This document shows, one piece after another, positions 52,638 through 61,674 of a stretch of DNA of 64,000 bases (the first letter of the stretch is position 1; the number at the start of each line of letters is the position of its first letter). The DNA lies in NCBI RefSeq assembly GCF_005503555.1, contig NZ_SCNG01000001.1, positions 1,302,001 through 1,366,000 on the forward strand, in the 5' to 3' direction. The DNA is from Rudaea sp. 3F27F6 (GTDB lineage Bacteria; Pseudomonadota; Gammaproteobacteria; Xanthomonadales; Rhodanobacteraceae). The position numbers and the translations under genes are program-made. The notes beneath the pieces were generated by a model. It was given only the letters and a program-made list of their open reading frames with translations. It was not told the DNA's origin and did no database searches.

Positions 52638-53228
52638 ATGTCCCAACCGCAAATCACCCTTGCCGCCAACTGGAGCCGCGCCCTGCGCGGCATCACCGAA
52701 GGTCTGTACGGCGAGATCACACCGAAAGAAGTCGGCGAACTGCGCGACTCGCTGACTCAGCTCGCCTGGGCCGAAGGCTGCCCGCGCGCCAGCTCGTTCT
52801 TCAACCCGACGCAGACGCCGCGCTATCGGCGCCAGCTGATCGCTGCGGCGAACGATGGCGCCTACACGATGCTGCTGATCGCGTGGCCGCCGGGCTACGT
52901 CACGCCGCTGCACGACCACGCCGAACTCTGGGGCATCGAACTCGTACTCGACGGCGCGCTGCAAGTCGAGGAGTTCTACTCCGACGGCGATCCGCAGCAG
53001 CCTGCGCTGCAGCCGCATCGCTCGCTGATGCTCGGCTCCGGCGACGCCGCCGTGTTCATCGATCCGGCCTATGTGCATCGCTGCCGCAATCTGTCGGCGC
53101 AGCAGCCCGCGCTGTCACTGCACGTCTACGGCGGCGTGCTCGATCACTATCAGAGTTTTGTCGAAGTCAGCGACAACCTGTATCGCATCGCGCAGCAGAA
53201 AGCCGTACTCGACTCGGTGTCGATCTGA
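52638..53228 (+). CDS. Cysteine dioxygenase-family protein
   Basis: The 196-residue cupin has the iron-ligand pattern of thiol dioxygenases: HDHAELWGIE (two His) near residue 90 and a third His in DPAYVHRCRN. These enzymes oxidise cysteine or 3-mercaptopropionate to the sulphinate. Tyr and Arg residues that decide the substrate cannot be assigned by eye. The start is MSQPQITL at 52638. It has no obvious sulphur-metabolism neighbour and is followed by a terminator region and the convergent tonB gene. Confidence 0.85.
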   Translation: MSQPQITLAANWSRALRGITEGLYGEITPKEVGELRDSLTQLAWAEGCPRASSFFNPTQTPRYRRQLIAAANDGAYTMLLIAWPPGYVTPLHDHAELWGIELVLDGALQVEEFYSDGDPQQPALQPHRSLMLGSGDAAVFIDPAYVHRCRNLSAQQPALSLHVYGGVLDHYQSFVEVSDNLYRIAQQKAVLDSVSI

Positions 53229-53237
53229 CAAAGAAAC

Positions 53238-53335
53238 GGCCGCGCACCCGGCGCGGCCGCAAAACGTGGCGTCACTCGATCTCGCAAAGGCCCCGGCGGA
53301 ATTTCCGTCGGGCCTTGTCGTTGCGTGACGCCACG
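53238..53335. terminator. Bidirectional terminator region
   Basis: CGGCCGCGC-ACCCG-GCGCGGCCG at 53238-53259 is a perfect 9-bp hairpin; read on the minus strand it is followed by TTTCTTTG, fitting the tonB transcript. Next, CGTGGCGTCAC (53265-53275) and GTGACGCCACG (53325-53335) make an 11-bp stem enclosing AAGGCCC/GGGCCTT (53287/53310). Confidence 0.65.
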
Positions 53336-53358
53336 CGCTCCGATTCTTTTCTCCGCCA

Positions 53359-54048
53359 TCACAGCGGCAGTGTGAACACGATCGGCACGAGCGCCCAGCC
53401 CGAATAAGCGGTGCCTCCGCGCATGCCGGGCTTGAACTTCCACTTCATCACCGCCTCGCGTGCGGCGCGGTCGAGATCGCGTGAGCCGCTCGTGTGCTCG
53501 ATCTCGATCTGTTCGACGCTGCCGTCGGTGCCGACCAGCACGCGCAGGACCACTTTGCCTTCGGCGCGATTGCGCAGCGCGATTGGCGGATAAGGGATTC
53601 TCGTCTGCGTGCCGTAGCTGAGCGCCGATGGCGCCGTATCCACAGCGCCGCTGTCGACAGGCGTCTGCAGTGCGGGTGAGTCCGAAGGCGGCGCGATCGT
53701 ATTCGTCGGTGCGGCGGGCTCGAACGGCACGGGATTGGGCACCGGTGTATTGAGTACAGGCTGCGGCTTCGAGGGCGCCGGCTCGACCTTCTTGGGCTTG
53801 GCCGGCGGTTGCGGCAGCTTCGGTTCGGGCTTCTCGATAGGCGGCGGCTCTATAAGCGTGACGTCGGTCCGATCTTCCGCCACGAAACGTTGCATTTGCA
53901 TGGCCAACGGCGGCACCAACAGCATCAGAGCAATGATGACGTGCACGGAAAAAGCGCCCGAGTACGCTGCGACGCGCGACCAGTTCAATGCGAGCGCGCG
54001 GCGCAGCGATGGGAGCGAGGGAACGTGACTCAAAGCGAGCGCAGTCAT
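53359..54048 (-). CDS. tonB: TonB-family energy transducer
   Basis: The 229-residue protein has an N-terminal transmembrane anchor (VAAYSGAFSVHVIIALMLLVPPL, residues 26-48). A Pro-rich spacer of EPPPIEKPEPKLPQPPAKPKK type covers residues 67-115, and a C-terminal TonB domain begins at about 145 (YPPIALRNRAEGKVVLRVLVGTDGSVEQIEIEHTSGSRDLDRAA). It transmits proton-motive force to outer-membrane TonB-dependent receptors. No exbB or exbD is next to it, so it works with proteins encoded elsewhere. Confidence 0.92.
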   Translation of the reverse strand: MTALALSHVPSLPSLRRALALNWSRVAAYSGAFSVHVIIALMLLVPPLAMQMQRFVAEDRTDVTLIEPPPIEKPEPKLPQPPAKPKKVEPAPSKPQPVLNTPVPNPVPFEPAAPTNTIAPPSDSPALQTPVDSGAVDTAPSALSYGTQTRIPYPPIALRNRAEGKVVLRVLVGTDGSVEQIEIEHTSGSRDLDRAAREAVMKWKFKPGMRGGTAYSGWALVPIVFTLPL

Positions 54049-54188
54049 GGCGGACTCCTTCAGCAGGTCGGGATGCCCGGCGCATCGCGCCGGAGCGTTT
54101 ATCAGCGTGGACTACGCTAACAAGCTCGGCCGCGAGGAAACATCACGATTTTCTTGAATCGCTGCAGCGCCATTCCACGCCGCGGATT

Positions 54189-54995
54189 TCAAGCGCGCTC
54201 GGATTCCGCCGCACGCGGATGTTTCGCGTCAGCGAGATAACCGCTCGGCGACACGCCAAGTTCGCGGCGGAACATCGCGCTGAACGCACTCGGACTTGCG
54301 TAACCGTGTTCGAGCGCGACTTCGAGCACCGACGCGCCCGCGGCGAGCCGCTGCAGACTCAATAGCAGGCGTAGGCGCCGCAGCCACGCCGCGTAGCTCA
54401 TGCCGACTTCGCGCTGGAACGCGCGCGCCAAGGTGCGCCCGCTCATATGCAAACTGCGTGCGAGCGCGTCGAGTGCGGGCGTGCGCGCCGGCGCGGCGAT
54501 GATGCGTTCGCAGGCACGGCGCAGGCGCGCGTCCAGCGGCAGCGGCACATGTAGGGCGAGACGTGGCGCGCTGTCGAGTTCGTCGAGAATCAGTTCCATC
54601 ACGCGCTCGTCGCGGCTGCGCGCGGCATAATCGAGCGCGATCGTCGTCGCCGCGACGATCGCTTCGCGCAGCAATGGCGACACCTCGATCACCTCACAAC
54701 GATCCGGCATGCCGGGCCGCGCCCGCGCATCGACGAACACGGTGCGCATCGCCACGTCGCCGGCGATGCGGATCTGATGCTCGGCCTGCGCCGGCATCCA
54801 CACTGCGCGCCCGGTCGGCACCACCCAACTGCCGCTCGCACCGACCACGGTCATCACGCCGGTGACCGCATGAATCAGCTGCGCGCGCACGTGGCGGTGC
54901 GGCGCGATGTGCTCGCCGTCGGCGTGTTCGGTGGCAAGCGCGGCGATCGGCCGCGGGGCCGTCTGGCAATCTTCAACGCTGCGCGGTTTGTCCAT
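54189..54995 (-). CDS. AraC-family regulator of the EmrAB operon
   Basis: The 268-residue protein has an N-terminal cupin-like domain (EHIAPHRHVRAQLIHAVTGVMTV) and C-terminal helix-turn-helix motifs (LARSLHMSGRTLARAFQREVGMSYAAW, and VLEVALEHGYASPSAFSAMFRRELGVSPSGY). This is the NimR/YdhB-type arrangement that controls nearby efflux genes. It is divergent from the outer-membrane factor gene across 89 bp, so regulation of that operon is likely. The start at 54995 (MDKPRSVED) is chosen over one 13 codons upstream. Confidence 0.88.
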   Translation of the reverse strand: MDKPRSVEDCQTAPRPIAALATEHADGEHIAPHRHVRAQLIHAVTGVMTVVGASGSWVVPTGRAVWMPAQAEHQIRIAGDVAMRTVFVDARARPGMPDRCEVIEVSPLLREAIVAATTIALDYAARSRDERVMELILDELDSAPRLALHVPLPLDARLRRACERIIAAPARTPALDALARSLHMSGRTLARAFQREVGMSYAAWLRRLRLLLSLQRLAAGASVLEVALEHGYASPSAFSAMFRRELGVSPSGYLADAKHPRAAESERA

Positions 54996-55084
54996 AATGC
55001 GACGAATGCTGTCCGAAACGCGGCAGAAAGACAAACCCCGTTCTGGCCCAATGAACGCCGTTCCCGTTCAAGTCCGATTTGGTC

Positions 55085-56560
55085 ATGTCGATCTTTTCCT
55101 GTCTGCGTCTGCGCGCATCGAGCCTGCCCTGCGCGCTTCTGCTCGGCGCCTGCGCCGCCGGCCCGAGCCGCCCGCCACAGGCGACCGTCGCGCTGCCGGA
55201 CTCGTTCGCTGCACACAACGACGCGATTGAGAACGCACCGGCCGCTACGCATTGGTGGCATCTCTACGACGATGCGGCGCTCGATGCACTCGTCGCCGAC
55301 GCACTCGCGAACAACCGCGATCTGCGCGTCGCCGCCGCGCATCTCGCCGAGGCGCGCGCCGCGCTGCGCGGGCGCGAGAACGCGCGCCTGCCGCAGACCC
55401 GCTTGAACGCCGGCGCTGGCTACGGCAGCACGATGACCGACCAGCTCGCCGCGGCGCTCGGCAATCAGCCGGTGCGCACCGGTCAACGTTTCGACGCCGG
55501 CTTCGACCTGGACTGGGAAATCGATCTGTTCGGCCGCCTCGGCCGCACCGTGCAGGCCGCGGGCGCCGACGCCGAGGCGCAGCGCGCCGTCGAAGACGGC
55601 GTGCGCGTCGAAGTCGCCGCACGCACCACGCAGGCGTATCTCGATGCCTGCGGCTACGCGTTCCGCATGGCGACGGCGAAGCGTTCGCTCGAACTGGTCA
55701 CGCGCAGTTGGCAGACCAAGACGAAACTGCGCGCGGCCGGCGCGGCGCCGGCGCTCGACGTCGCGCGTGCGGCCGCGCTTGTCGAACAGGCACGTGCAGC
55801 GGTGCCGCCGCTGGCCGCGGCGCACACGTCGGCGCTTTACGAACTTGCCGTGCTGACCGGCAAGCCGCCGCGCGAAGTGCCTGCAGCGGCCGCCGCATGC
55901 AGCGCGATTCCGTCGCTGCGCGCGCCGCTGCCGATCGGCGACGTCGCCGCGCTGTTGCGCCGCCGTCCCGATGTGCGCGCAGCCGAGCGCCGGCTCGCCG
56001 CAAGCACGGCGCGTATCGGCGTTGCCGTCGCCGATCTGTATCCGTCGGTGTCGATCGGCGCGATGGGCGCTTCGTCGGCGAGCACGGTCGCCGCGCTCGA
56101 TCGACACGAGTCGACGATCTGGCGCCTCGGTCCGCTTCTGTCCTGGAATTTCCCCAACTTCGGCGCGGCGCGCGCACGCATAGCCGGTGCGCACGCGCAG
56201 GAAGCCGCGGCACTCGCGCGCCTCGACGCGGCCTTACTCACCGCGCTCAAGGAAGTCGAACAATCGCTCGCCGCGTATGCCGCGGCGATGGAAAAGCGCA
56301 ACGCCCTCGACGCAGCGGCGCGGCAGTCGAACACCACCGTGCGCCTCGCGCGGTTAGGCCGCGAAGCGGGTGCCGCAACCGCACTCGACCTGCTCGATGC
56401 CGAGCGCGGCGACGTCGAAGCGCAGGCCGCGCTCGCCGCCGCCGATGCCGAGGTCGCCACCGCGCAAGTGACCTTGTTCAAAGCACTAGGCGGCGGCTGG
56501 GAAGACGCGCCTGCCGTGGCCGCGGCCATGCTCGTGCGCGACGCCGACGCGAAACGCTGA
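55085..56560 (+). CDS. Outer-membrane efflux lipoprotein (NodT type)
   Basis: The 491-residue protein is an outer-membrane channel of the TolC/OprM class. The lipobox is LLLGAC near residue 22. Coiled-coil TolC repeats appear as WWHLYDDAALDALVADALANNRDL at the start and as LNAGAGYGS and WEIDLFGRLGRTVQAAGADAEA later, with GDVAALLRRRPDVRAAERRLAAS at the second repeat. It is the first gene of an operon with EmrA- and EmrB-like genes. It may also serve the RND pump at 16529, which has no channel of its own (inference). Confidence 0.92.
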   Translation: MSIFSCLRLRASSLPCALLLGACAAGPSRPPQATVALPDSFAAHNDAIENAPAATHWWHLYDDAALDALVADALANNRDLRVAAAHLAEARAALRGRENARLPQTRLNAGAGYGSTMTDQLAAALGNQPVRTGQRFDAGFDLDWEIDLFGRLGRTVQAAGADAEAQRAVEDGVRVEVAARTTQAYLDACGYAFRMATAKRSLELVTRSWQTKTKLRAAGAAPALDVARAAALVEQARAAVPPLAAAHTSALYELAVLTGKPPREVPAAAAACSAIPSLRAPLPIGDVAALLRRRPDVRAAERRLAASTARIGVAVADLYPSVSIGAMGASSASTVAALDRHESTIWRLGPLLSWNFPNFGAARARIAGAHAQEAAALARLDAALLTALKEVEQSLAAYAAAMEKRNALDAAARQSNTTVRLARLGREAGAATALDLLDAERGDVEAQAALAAADAEVATAQVTLFKALGGGWEDAPAVAAAMLVRDADAKR

Positions 56561-56584
56561 CCGAATTCCTACTCCGAGACCGAC

Positions 56585-57724
56585 ATGAAAGATGCTTCCA
56601 CAAACCTCGCTGCCGACACCGAAGCGCGGCGACCGCCGCCGTCGCGCTGGCGCACGCTCGCTTTCGCCGGTGCGGCCGTCGCGACCGTCGCCGTCGGCGT
56701 TGCCGGCGTACGCTGGTGGAGCGTCGGCCGCTATCTGCAAAGTACCGACGACGCCTATGTGCGCGCCGACATCGTCAGCGTCAGTCCGCGCGTCGCCGGC
56801 ATGCTCGTCGACGTGAACGTGCGCGACAACCAGCACGTCGACGCCGGCGCCGTGCTCGCGCGCATCGACGACAGCGACTACCGCGCGCACGCTGAGCAGG
56901 CCGAAGCGGCGATCGCCGCTGCGCGCGCCGACATCACCGCGCAGGAAGCCGCCGCGGCGAACCTCGACGCGCAGACGGCGCAGCAGCACAGCGCGATCGC
57001 GGCCGCGGTCGCCGCGCTGTCGGCACGTGCGGCCGATGCGCAGCGCGCGGCTCTCGAACATCGGCGCCAACAGGACCTGATCAAACAGGAAGTCGCCAGC
57101 GTGCAGCAACTCGAAGCTGCCGACGCAGAGGCCAAGCGCAGCCGCGCGGCACAACTCGCCGCCGGCGCCGACGCCGATGCAGCGAGGCAGCGCCTCGACG
57201 TGCTCGCGAGCGAACGCCGCCGCATCGCCGCCGCGCTCGACAAGGCGCGTGCGGCGCTGGCGCAGGCAACCGCGGCGCACGAACTCGCGCGCCTCGATCT
57301 CGAACGCTGCGTCATCGTCGCGCCCGTCGCCGGCCGCGTCGGCCAGCGCAGCCTGCGCGTCGGCCAGCATGTCGACGTCGGCGCCGCCCTGCTCGCACTC
57401 GTCCCCGAAGACGCTTACGTCGTCGCCAACTACAAGGAAACGCAACTCGACCGCATCTCGCCGGGCCAACCGGTGAGCATCGCCGTCGACGCGTTCGGCG
57501 GCGCCGTGCTCAGTGGGAGCGTCGATAGCCTCGCTCCTGCCTCGGGCGCGCAGTTCGCCTTGCTGCCGCCCGACAATGCGACCGGCAACTTCACCAAGAT
57601 CGTGCAGCGCATTCCGCTGCGCATCCGCGTCGACGCCGATGCGGCGCGGCGCGCCGACCTGCGCCCCGGCATGTCGGTGGTGACCACTGTGGACACGCGG
57701 CAGCATTCGCATGACGGCGGTTGA
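56585..57724 (+). CDS. emrA: EmrA-type membrane-fusion protein
   Basis: The 379-residue adaptor has one N-terminal membrane helix (LAFAGAAVATVAVGVAGV), a lipoyl half-motif (STDDAYVRADIVSVSPRVAGML), a long Ala-rich helical hairpin (about residues 100-235) and the second lipoyl half (VIVAPVAGRVGQRSLRVGQHV). It links EmrB to the outer-membrane channel. It lies 24 bp after the channel gene and overlaps the emrB start by 14 bp. Confidence 0.92.
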   Translation: MKDASTNLAADTEARRPPPSRWRTLAFAGAAVATVAVGVAGVRWWSVGRYLQSTDDAYVRADIVSVSPRVAGMLVDVNVRDNQHVDAGAVLARIDDSDYRAHAEQAEAAIAAARADITAQEAAAANLDAQTAQQHSAIAAAVAALSARAADAQRAALEHRRQQDLIKQEVASVQQLEAADAEAKRSRAAQLAAGADADAARQRLDVLASERRRIAAALDKARAALAQATAAHELARLDLERCVIVAPVAGRVGQRSLRVGQHVDVGAALLALVPEDAYVVANYKETQLDRISPGQPVSIAVDAFGGAVLSGSVDSLAPASGAQFALLPPDNATGNFTKIVQRIPLRIRVDADAARRADLRPGMSVVTTVDTRQHSHDGG

Positions 57725-59363
57725 GGCACGCGCGCAAGCCGACGACGCGGTTTCGCTGCGCGCCTGGGTCGCGGTGATCGGCGGCGCGGTCGGCTGCTTC
57801 ATGGCCGGCATGAACGTGCACGTCACCAATGCCTCGCTGCCCGACGTGCGCGGCTCGCTCGGCGCGACGTTCGACGAAGGCTCATGGATCACCACTGCCT
57901 ATCTCGTCGCCGAGATCATCATCATTCCGCTGACCGCGTGGCTCGCTTCGGTGTTCTCGATCCGGCGCGTGCTCATGGTCGGCACCGCGGGCTTCGTCAT
58001 GTTCTCGCTGGTCTGTTCGATCGCACCCGACATCGGCACGATGATCGTGGCGCGCGCGCTGCAGGGTGCGTTCGGCGGCGTGCTGATCCCGCTCTCGTTC
58101 CAGTTGATCGTCACTGAACTGCCGCCGTCGAAGCATCCGCTCGGCATGGCCCTGTTCGCGATCTCGAACAACGTCGCCCAGGCCGCCGGTCCGTCGCTCG
58201 GCGGCTGGCTGACCGACATGTACTCGTGGCGCTGGATCTTCTATCTGCAGATTCCGCCGGGGCTGATCCTGCTCGCTGCGATCGCCTGGGCGATCCGCGC
58301 GCAGCCTGCTCAGCCCGGCAAACTGCGCCAAGGCGATTGGGGTGGCATCGCGGCAATGGCGATCGGCTTGTCTGCGCTGCAGATCCTGCTCGAAGAAGGC
58401 GGACGCAAGGACTGGTTCGCCGCGTCCTTCATCATCAACGCGGCGATCGTCGCCGTACTCGGCATCGTCGCGTTCGTCGCGATCGAACTGCGCCGCGCCG
58501 ATCCGTTCATCAATCTGCGCCTGCTCGGCCGCTACAACTTCGGCCTTGCGAGCCTGATGCAATTCACCTTCGGCGCGGTCGTGTTCGGCGTCGTCTTCCT
58601 CGTGCCGAACTACTTCGCCGACGCGCAGGGCTACAACGCGCGCCAGATCGGCATGACCATGATTCCGTACGGGCTCGTGCAATTGGTGATGTCATTCGCG
58701 ACGCCGCCGTTGATGCGCTGGACCAGCGTGCGCACGGCGATCATCGCCGGCTTCGCCATCATGGCCCTGGGCTGCCTGATGAACACCCATCTCAATCTCG
58801 ACGCGGCGGCGAACGTCATCGTGCCGTCGCTCGTCGTGCGCGGCATCGGCCAAGCATTGATCGTGGTCGCGCTCGGCACGATGGCCGTGCAGGGTCTGGA
58901 GAAATCCGAAATGGGTTCGGCGTCGGGCGTGTTCTCGATGGTACGCAACGTCGGCGGCGCGATCGGCATCGCGATCGCCGGCCAGTTCGTCGTCGAGCGC
59001 GAGAAGCTGCACGCGATGCGCATCGGCGAAGCGGTGACGACGTACTCGCAGGCCGCGCAGGATCGCATCGTCGAACTCGTGCGCCTGTTCGCGCATGCCC
59101 ACGTCGAACGCGCGGCGGCCTTGCATGATGCCGCGTTCGCGCCGCTGCGCCAGCGCGCGCTCGCGCTGATCGACCACGGCGTGCATCGCGACGCGCTGAT
59201 CCTCGCCTACAGCGACGCGTTCCTGTTCGCCGGCATCGCCATGCTCGCCTGCGCCGCCGCAAGTTTTCTGCTGCGCGGAAAGAAACCCGAAGGCAATGCT
59301 GCGGCACCTGCGCCGCGAAACAGCGCCGCGCAGAGCATGCCGATCAGCGCGCCGAAAACATGA
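57711..59363 (+). CDS. emrB: EmrB-type MFS exporter (DHA2)
   Basis: The 550-residue protein has 14 transmembrane helices. Conserved features: FMAGMNVHVTNASLPDVRGSLGATFDEGSWITTAYLVAEIIIIPL (helix 1-2), IVARALQGAFGGVLIPL and the loop after helix 5, AGPSLGGWLTDMYSWRWIFYLQIPPG. DHA2 pumps expel lipophilic drugs with EmrA and an outer-membrane channel. The 3' end of the gene overlaps the rhombosortase gene on the other strand by 157 bp. Confidence 0.93.
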   Translation: MTAVEARAQADDAVSLRAWVAVIGGAVGCFMAGMNVHVTNASLPDVRGSLGATFDEGSWITTAYLVAEIIIIPLTAWLASVFSIRRVLMVGTAGFVMFSLVCSIAPDIGTMIVARALQGAFGGVLIPLSFQLIVTELPPSKHPLGMALFAISNNVAQAAGPSLGGWLTDMYSWRWIFYLQIPPGLILLAAIAWAIRAQPAQPGKLRQGDWGGIAAMAIGLSALQILLEEGGRKDWFAASFIINAAIVAVLGIVAFVAIELRRADPFINLRLLGRYNFGLASLMQFTFGAVVFGVVFLVPNYFADAQGYNARQIGMTMIPYGLVQLVMSFATPPLMRWTSVRTAIIAGFAIMALGCLMNTHLNLDAAANVIVPSLVVRGIGQALIVVALGTMAVQGLEKSEMGSASGVFSMVRNVGGAIGIAIAGQFVVEREKLHAMRIGEAVTTYSQAAQDRIVELVRLFAHAHVERAAALHDAAFAPLRQRALALIDHGVHRDALILAYSDAFLFAGIAMLACAAASFLLRGKKPEGNAAAPAPRNSAAQSMPISAPKT

Positions 59364-59884
59364 GCCTGCCAGGCGACGCGCACGCCGTCGCCGAGGCCGG
59401 AAAAATCGGCCGGGCTGCCGATCGCCTCAAAACCGGTCTTGAACACGAACAGTACGGCGACGAGCAATACACACACACGCATTCGCCGCGACCCATTCCA
59501 TAGCATCAGGGCAAGCGCGCTGCCGCAGGCGACGCACAGGCCCGATGCGCCGCGATAGACGGCCAGCTCGGGCACGCAGAAGAACAACGCCAGCGACAAC
59601 AACGGCGGCGCGCAGAGCAACAGGCTGGCCGTCACGCGGTACTCGCAACGCATTTCGACGGCCCAGGCGAGCACGGCCAACGTAGCGAGATCGACCACGG
59701 CATGACGTACGGAAAAATGGACGAGATGGCCGGTCCAGATGCGCCACATCTCACCGGCCGCAAGCGCATGCCGATCGTATTCGAGTGTGCTGCGCCAGGA
59801 TTCGGGCGCGGCGGCAAGGATCGCGCCGAGCCCGAGCACCGCGAGCGCCGTCCACGGCAATCTAGGCAACGCGGCGCGAGGCAT
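59207..59884 (-). CDS. Rhombosortase-type rhomboid protease
   Basis: The 225-residue protein is a small rhomboid with about six helices. WRIWTGHLVHFSVRHAVVDL is the N-terminal rhomboid signature of the rhombosortase branch. The nucleophile Ser lies in YRGASGLCVACG and the catalytic His in AWQAHVFGALIGML. Rhombosortases cut GlyGly-CTERM proteins. It overlaps the rhombotarget gene by 23 bp, with the partner just upstream on the same strand. Its last 157 bp run antisense to emrB. Confidence 0.85.
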   Translation of the reverse strand: MPRAALPRLPWTALAVLGLGAILAAAPESWRSTLEYDRHALAAGEMWRIWTGHLVHFSVRHAVVDLATLAVLAWAVEMRCEYRVTASLLLCAPPLLSLALFFCVPELAVYRGASGLCVACGSALALMLWNGSRRMRVCVLLVAVLFVFKTGFEAIGSPADFSGLGDGVRVAWQAHVFGALIGMLCAALFRGAGAAALPSGFFPRSRKLAAAQASMAMPANRNASL

Positions 59885-60686
59885 GCACGAGAACGACAAG
59901 CACCACGCCAATCAGCAAGCCCGACCAGCCGACGTCGCCGCCACCGCGGTAGCCGGCCTTGTTTTCCACCTTGACGTAGGCGTCGTGCTTGGAGCGTTCA
60001 CGGAAATCGTCCATCGCGGTCTTGAGCTGCGGAATCAGATCGTCGACCGCTTTCACGTAGCCCGTGTCGCGCGCCTGGCGCGAACGCTCGCTGAAACTCG
60101 CCAGCGTGCCGCTGCCCTTCTCGCGGCTCGACCCCGGCGCGCGGAACAGCAGCTTGCGGCTGGCCACGTCGAACACCGTGGCGTCGACCAAGGTCTGCAC
60201 GTCGTACTTGTCGCCGCGAATCACGTAGGCGCCGACGAGTGTCCAGTACAGCACCGCGGCAGCGCGCGTGTCGTTGAACTGCACCTGGTCGTAGGACAGC
60301 AGCGCGACGATCTCGACGTTGAACAAACGCGCGACCTGATCGAGATTGTCGAAACCGCCGCGCGCGCGCAGATAGTTCGACGGAATCACTTCGATGCTGC
60401 CGATATACGGATACTGCGCGAACGCCGCCTTGACGCGCTCGAGCAGCAGCCGCTTCGATTCGTCGGACGCGCCCGAATCCCACTGCCCGCCCGGCACAAA
60501 GGCGATGCCGACGCGCACCGGCGGCCGCAGGGTCGTCGTCGCCGGCTGCAGTTGCGGCGCTTCGCTCGCGTTCGGATAGAGATAGTCGACGACGCTCGCG
60601 GCGCGATGCTCCTGCTGCGCGCGGAACAGCGTGGCGCAGCCGGACAGCATCAAGACCAACAAGCAGGTCGCAACCATTTTCAGCAT
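59862..60686 (-). CDS. Rhombotarget lipoprotein with GlyGly-CTERM tail
   Basis: The 274-residue protein has a lipoprotein signal (LLVLMLSGCATLF, lipobox Cys near 16) and a middle domain with VVDYLYPNASEAPQLQ and a periplasmic-sensor-like layout. Its C-terminus is GYRGGGDVGWSGLLIGVVL then VVLVHASRRVA: a Gly-rich motif, a hydrophobic helix and a basic end, which is the GlyGly-CTERM sorting signal. Lipidation at one end and rhombosortase cleavage at the other are expected. The gene is directly upstream of the rhombosortase gene. Confidence 0.85.
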   Translation of the reverse strand: MLKMVATCLLVLMLSGCATLFRAQQEHRAASVVDYLYPNASEAPQLQPATTTLRPPVRVGIAFVPGGQWDSGASDESKRLLLERVKAAFAQYPYIGSIEVIPSNYLRARGGFDNLDQVARLFNVEIVALLSYDQVQFNDTRAAAVLYWTLVGAYVIRGDKYDVQTLVDATVFDVASRKLLFRAPGSSREKGSGTLASFSERSRQARDTGYVKAVDDLIPQLKTAMDDFRERSKHDAYVKVENKAGYRGGGDVGWSGLLIGVVLVVLVHASRRVA

Positions 60687-60693
60687 CGACGAA

Positions 60694-61548
60694 TTACTGA
60701 CTCGCGGAAGCATCGCTTTTCTCCCTGATGGATGTGGACCGATCTAGCAGTCCCTTGGCGGCAAGCCACGCAGGGAGACGATCGGCAAACAAGCTGTCGT
60801 CGAACTCGCAGTCTCCGTGACCGCAATCGAGTGGCACAAAGTCCGCGCGCGGCGAGGCGGCGACGAGGCGCAGCCCCATCTCGTACGGAATCACTTCGTC
60901 GCGACGCCCATGCTCGACGAACAAAGGACCGGGAAATTCCCGTACTCGCGCCAGAGTGTCGTACTGATAGCGCAGCAGAAAACCGGGCAGCCAGTATCGA
61001 TGCGCCATATCCTCAAGCGACGTGAACGTCGACAACAGGATCAGCGCCGCCGCGTGGCGCCTGCCGACGAGATCCGCCCCGATGCCGCCTCCTATCGAAT
61101 ACCCCATGACGACGATACGCTGCGCATCGACCGCCGGCTGTTGTGCCAGCCAGTCGTAAGCCCGGTCTGCGGCCTCATTGATTTCGCCGAACGTCGGTTC
61201 GCCGTCCGCGCCGCCGAATCCCGGGTATTCGAGCTGCATTACCGAGACTCCCGCACGTACCAGCGGTTGAACGAGCGCGAACGAGTCTTCGATCCGTTCG
61301 TAGTTCCCGTGCAGATAGAGTACGGAAGGCCCTCGTCCGGATGAGGTCTGCGCCGACCAGAAAACGGCGCGCACTTTGCCGAAACTTCCCGGCAGCTCGA
61401 TCTGCTGAGCGCCTTTCGGCAGCTTTTCGGCAAGAGGATGCCGATCGTCTGAAGCCGCCGGGAACAGAATCGTGCGCTGTTTGGCGAACATCACGCCGCA
61501 CCACATGGGATAAATTAGCAGCAGAAGCACGACGGCGCGGAAGTTCAT
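60694..61548 (-). CDS. Membrane-anchored alpha/beta hydrolase
   Basis: The 284-residue protein has an N-terminal hydrophobic anchor (AVVLLLLIYPMWCGVMFA), then an alpha/beta hydrolase fold: PSVLYLHGNYERIEDS (oxyanion His-Gly), the nucleophile motif GYSIGGG, the acid in EHGRRDEVIPYEM and the base in LDCGHGDCEFDD. It resembles the BEM46/YsgA-type hydrolases. The substrate is unknown. Seven bases separate it from the rhombotarget gene on the same strand, so the three are likely one operon. Confidence 0.85.
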   Translation of the reverse strand: MNFRAVVLLLLIYPMWCGVMFAKQRTILFPAASDDRHPLAEKLPKGAQQIELPGSFGKVRAVFWSAQTSSGRGPSVLYLHGNYERIEDSFALVQPLVRAGVSVMQLEYPGFGGADGEPTFGEINEAADRAYDWLAQQPAVDAQRIVVMGYSIGGGIGADLVGRRHAAALILLSTFTSLEDMAHRYWLPGFLLRYQYDTLARVREFPGPLFVEHGRRDEVIPYEMGLRLVAASPRADFVPLDCGHGDCEFDDSLFADRLPAWLAAKGLLDRSTSIREKSDASASQ

Positions 61549-61674
61549 GGCGGCTTGGGCGGACGGAATGGCAGGAGCATTTCGAGAACCCGAACGGCTC
61601 GCAAGTTCCTTTGCTTATGCGCTACCTTTTAATCTAGCGAGTATCAATTCCTGATACTCAGTGGAGAAACCGCC

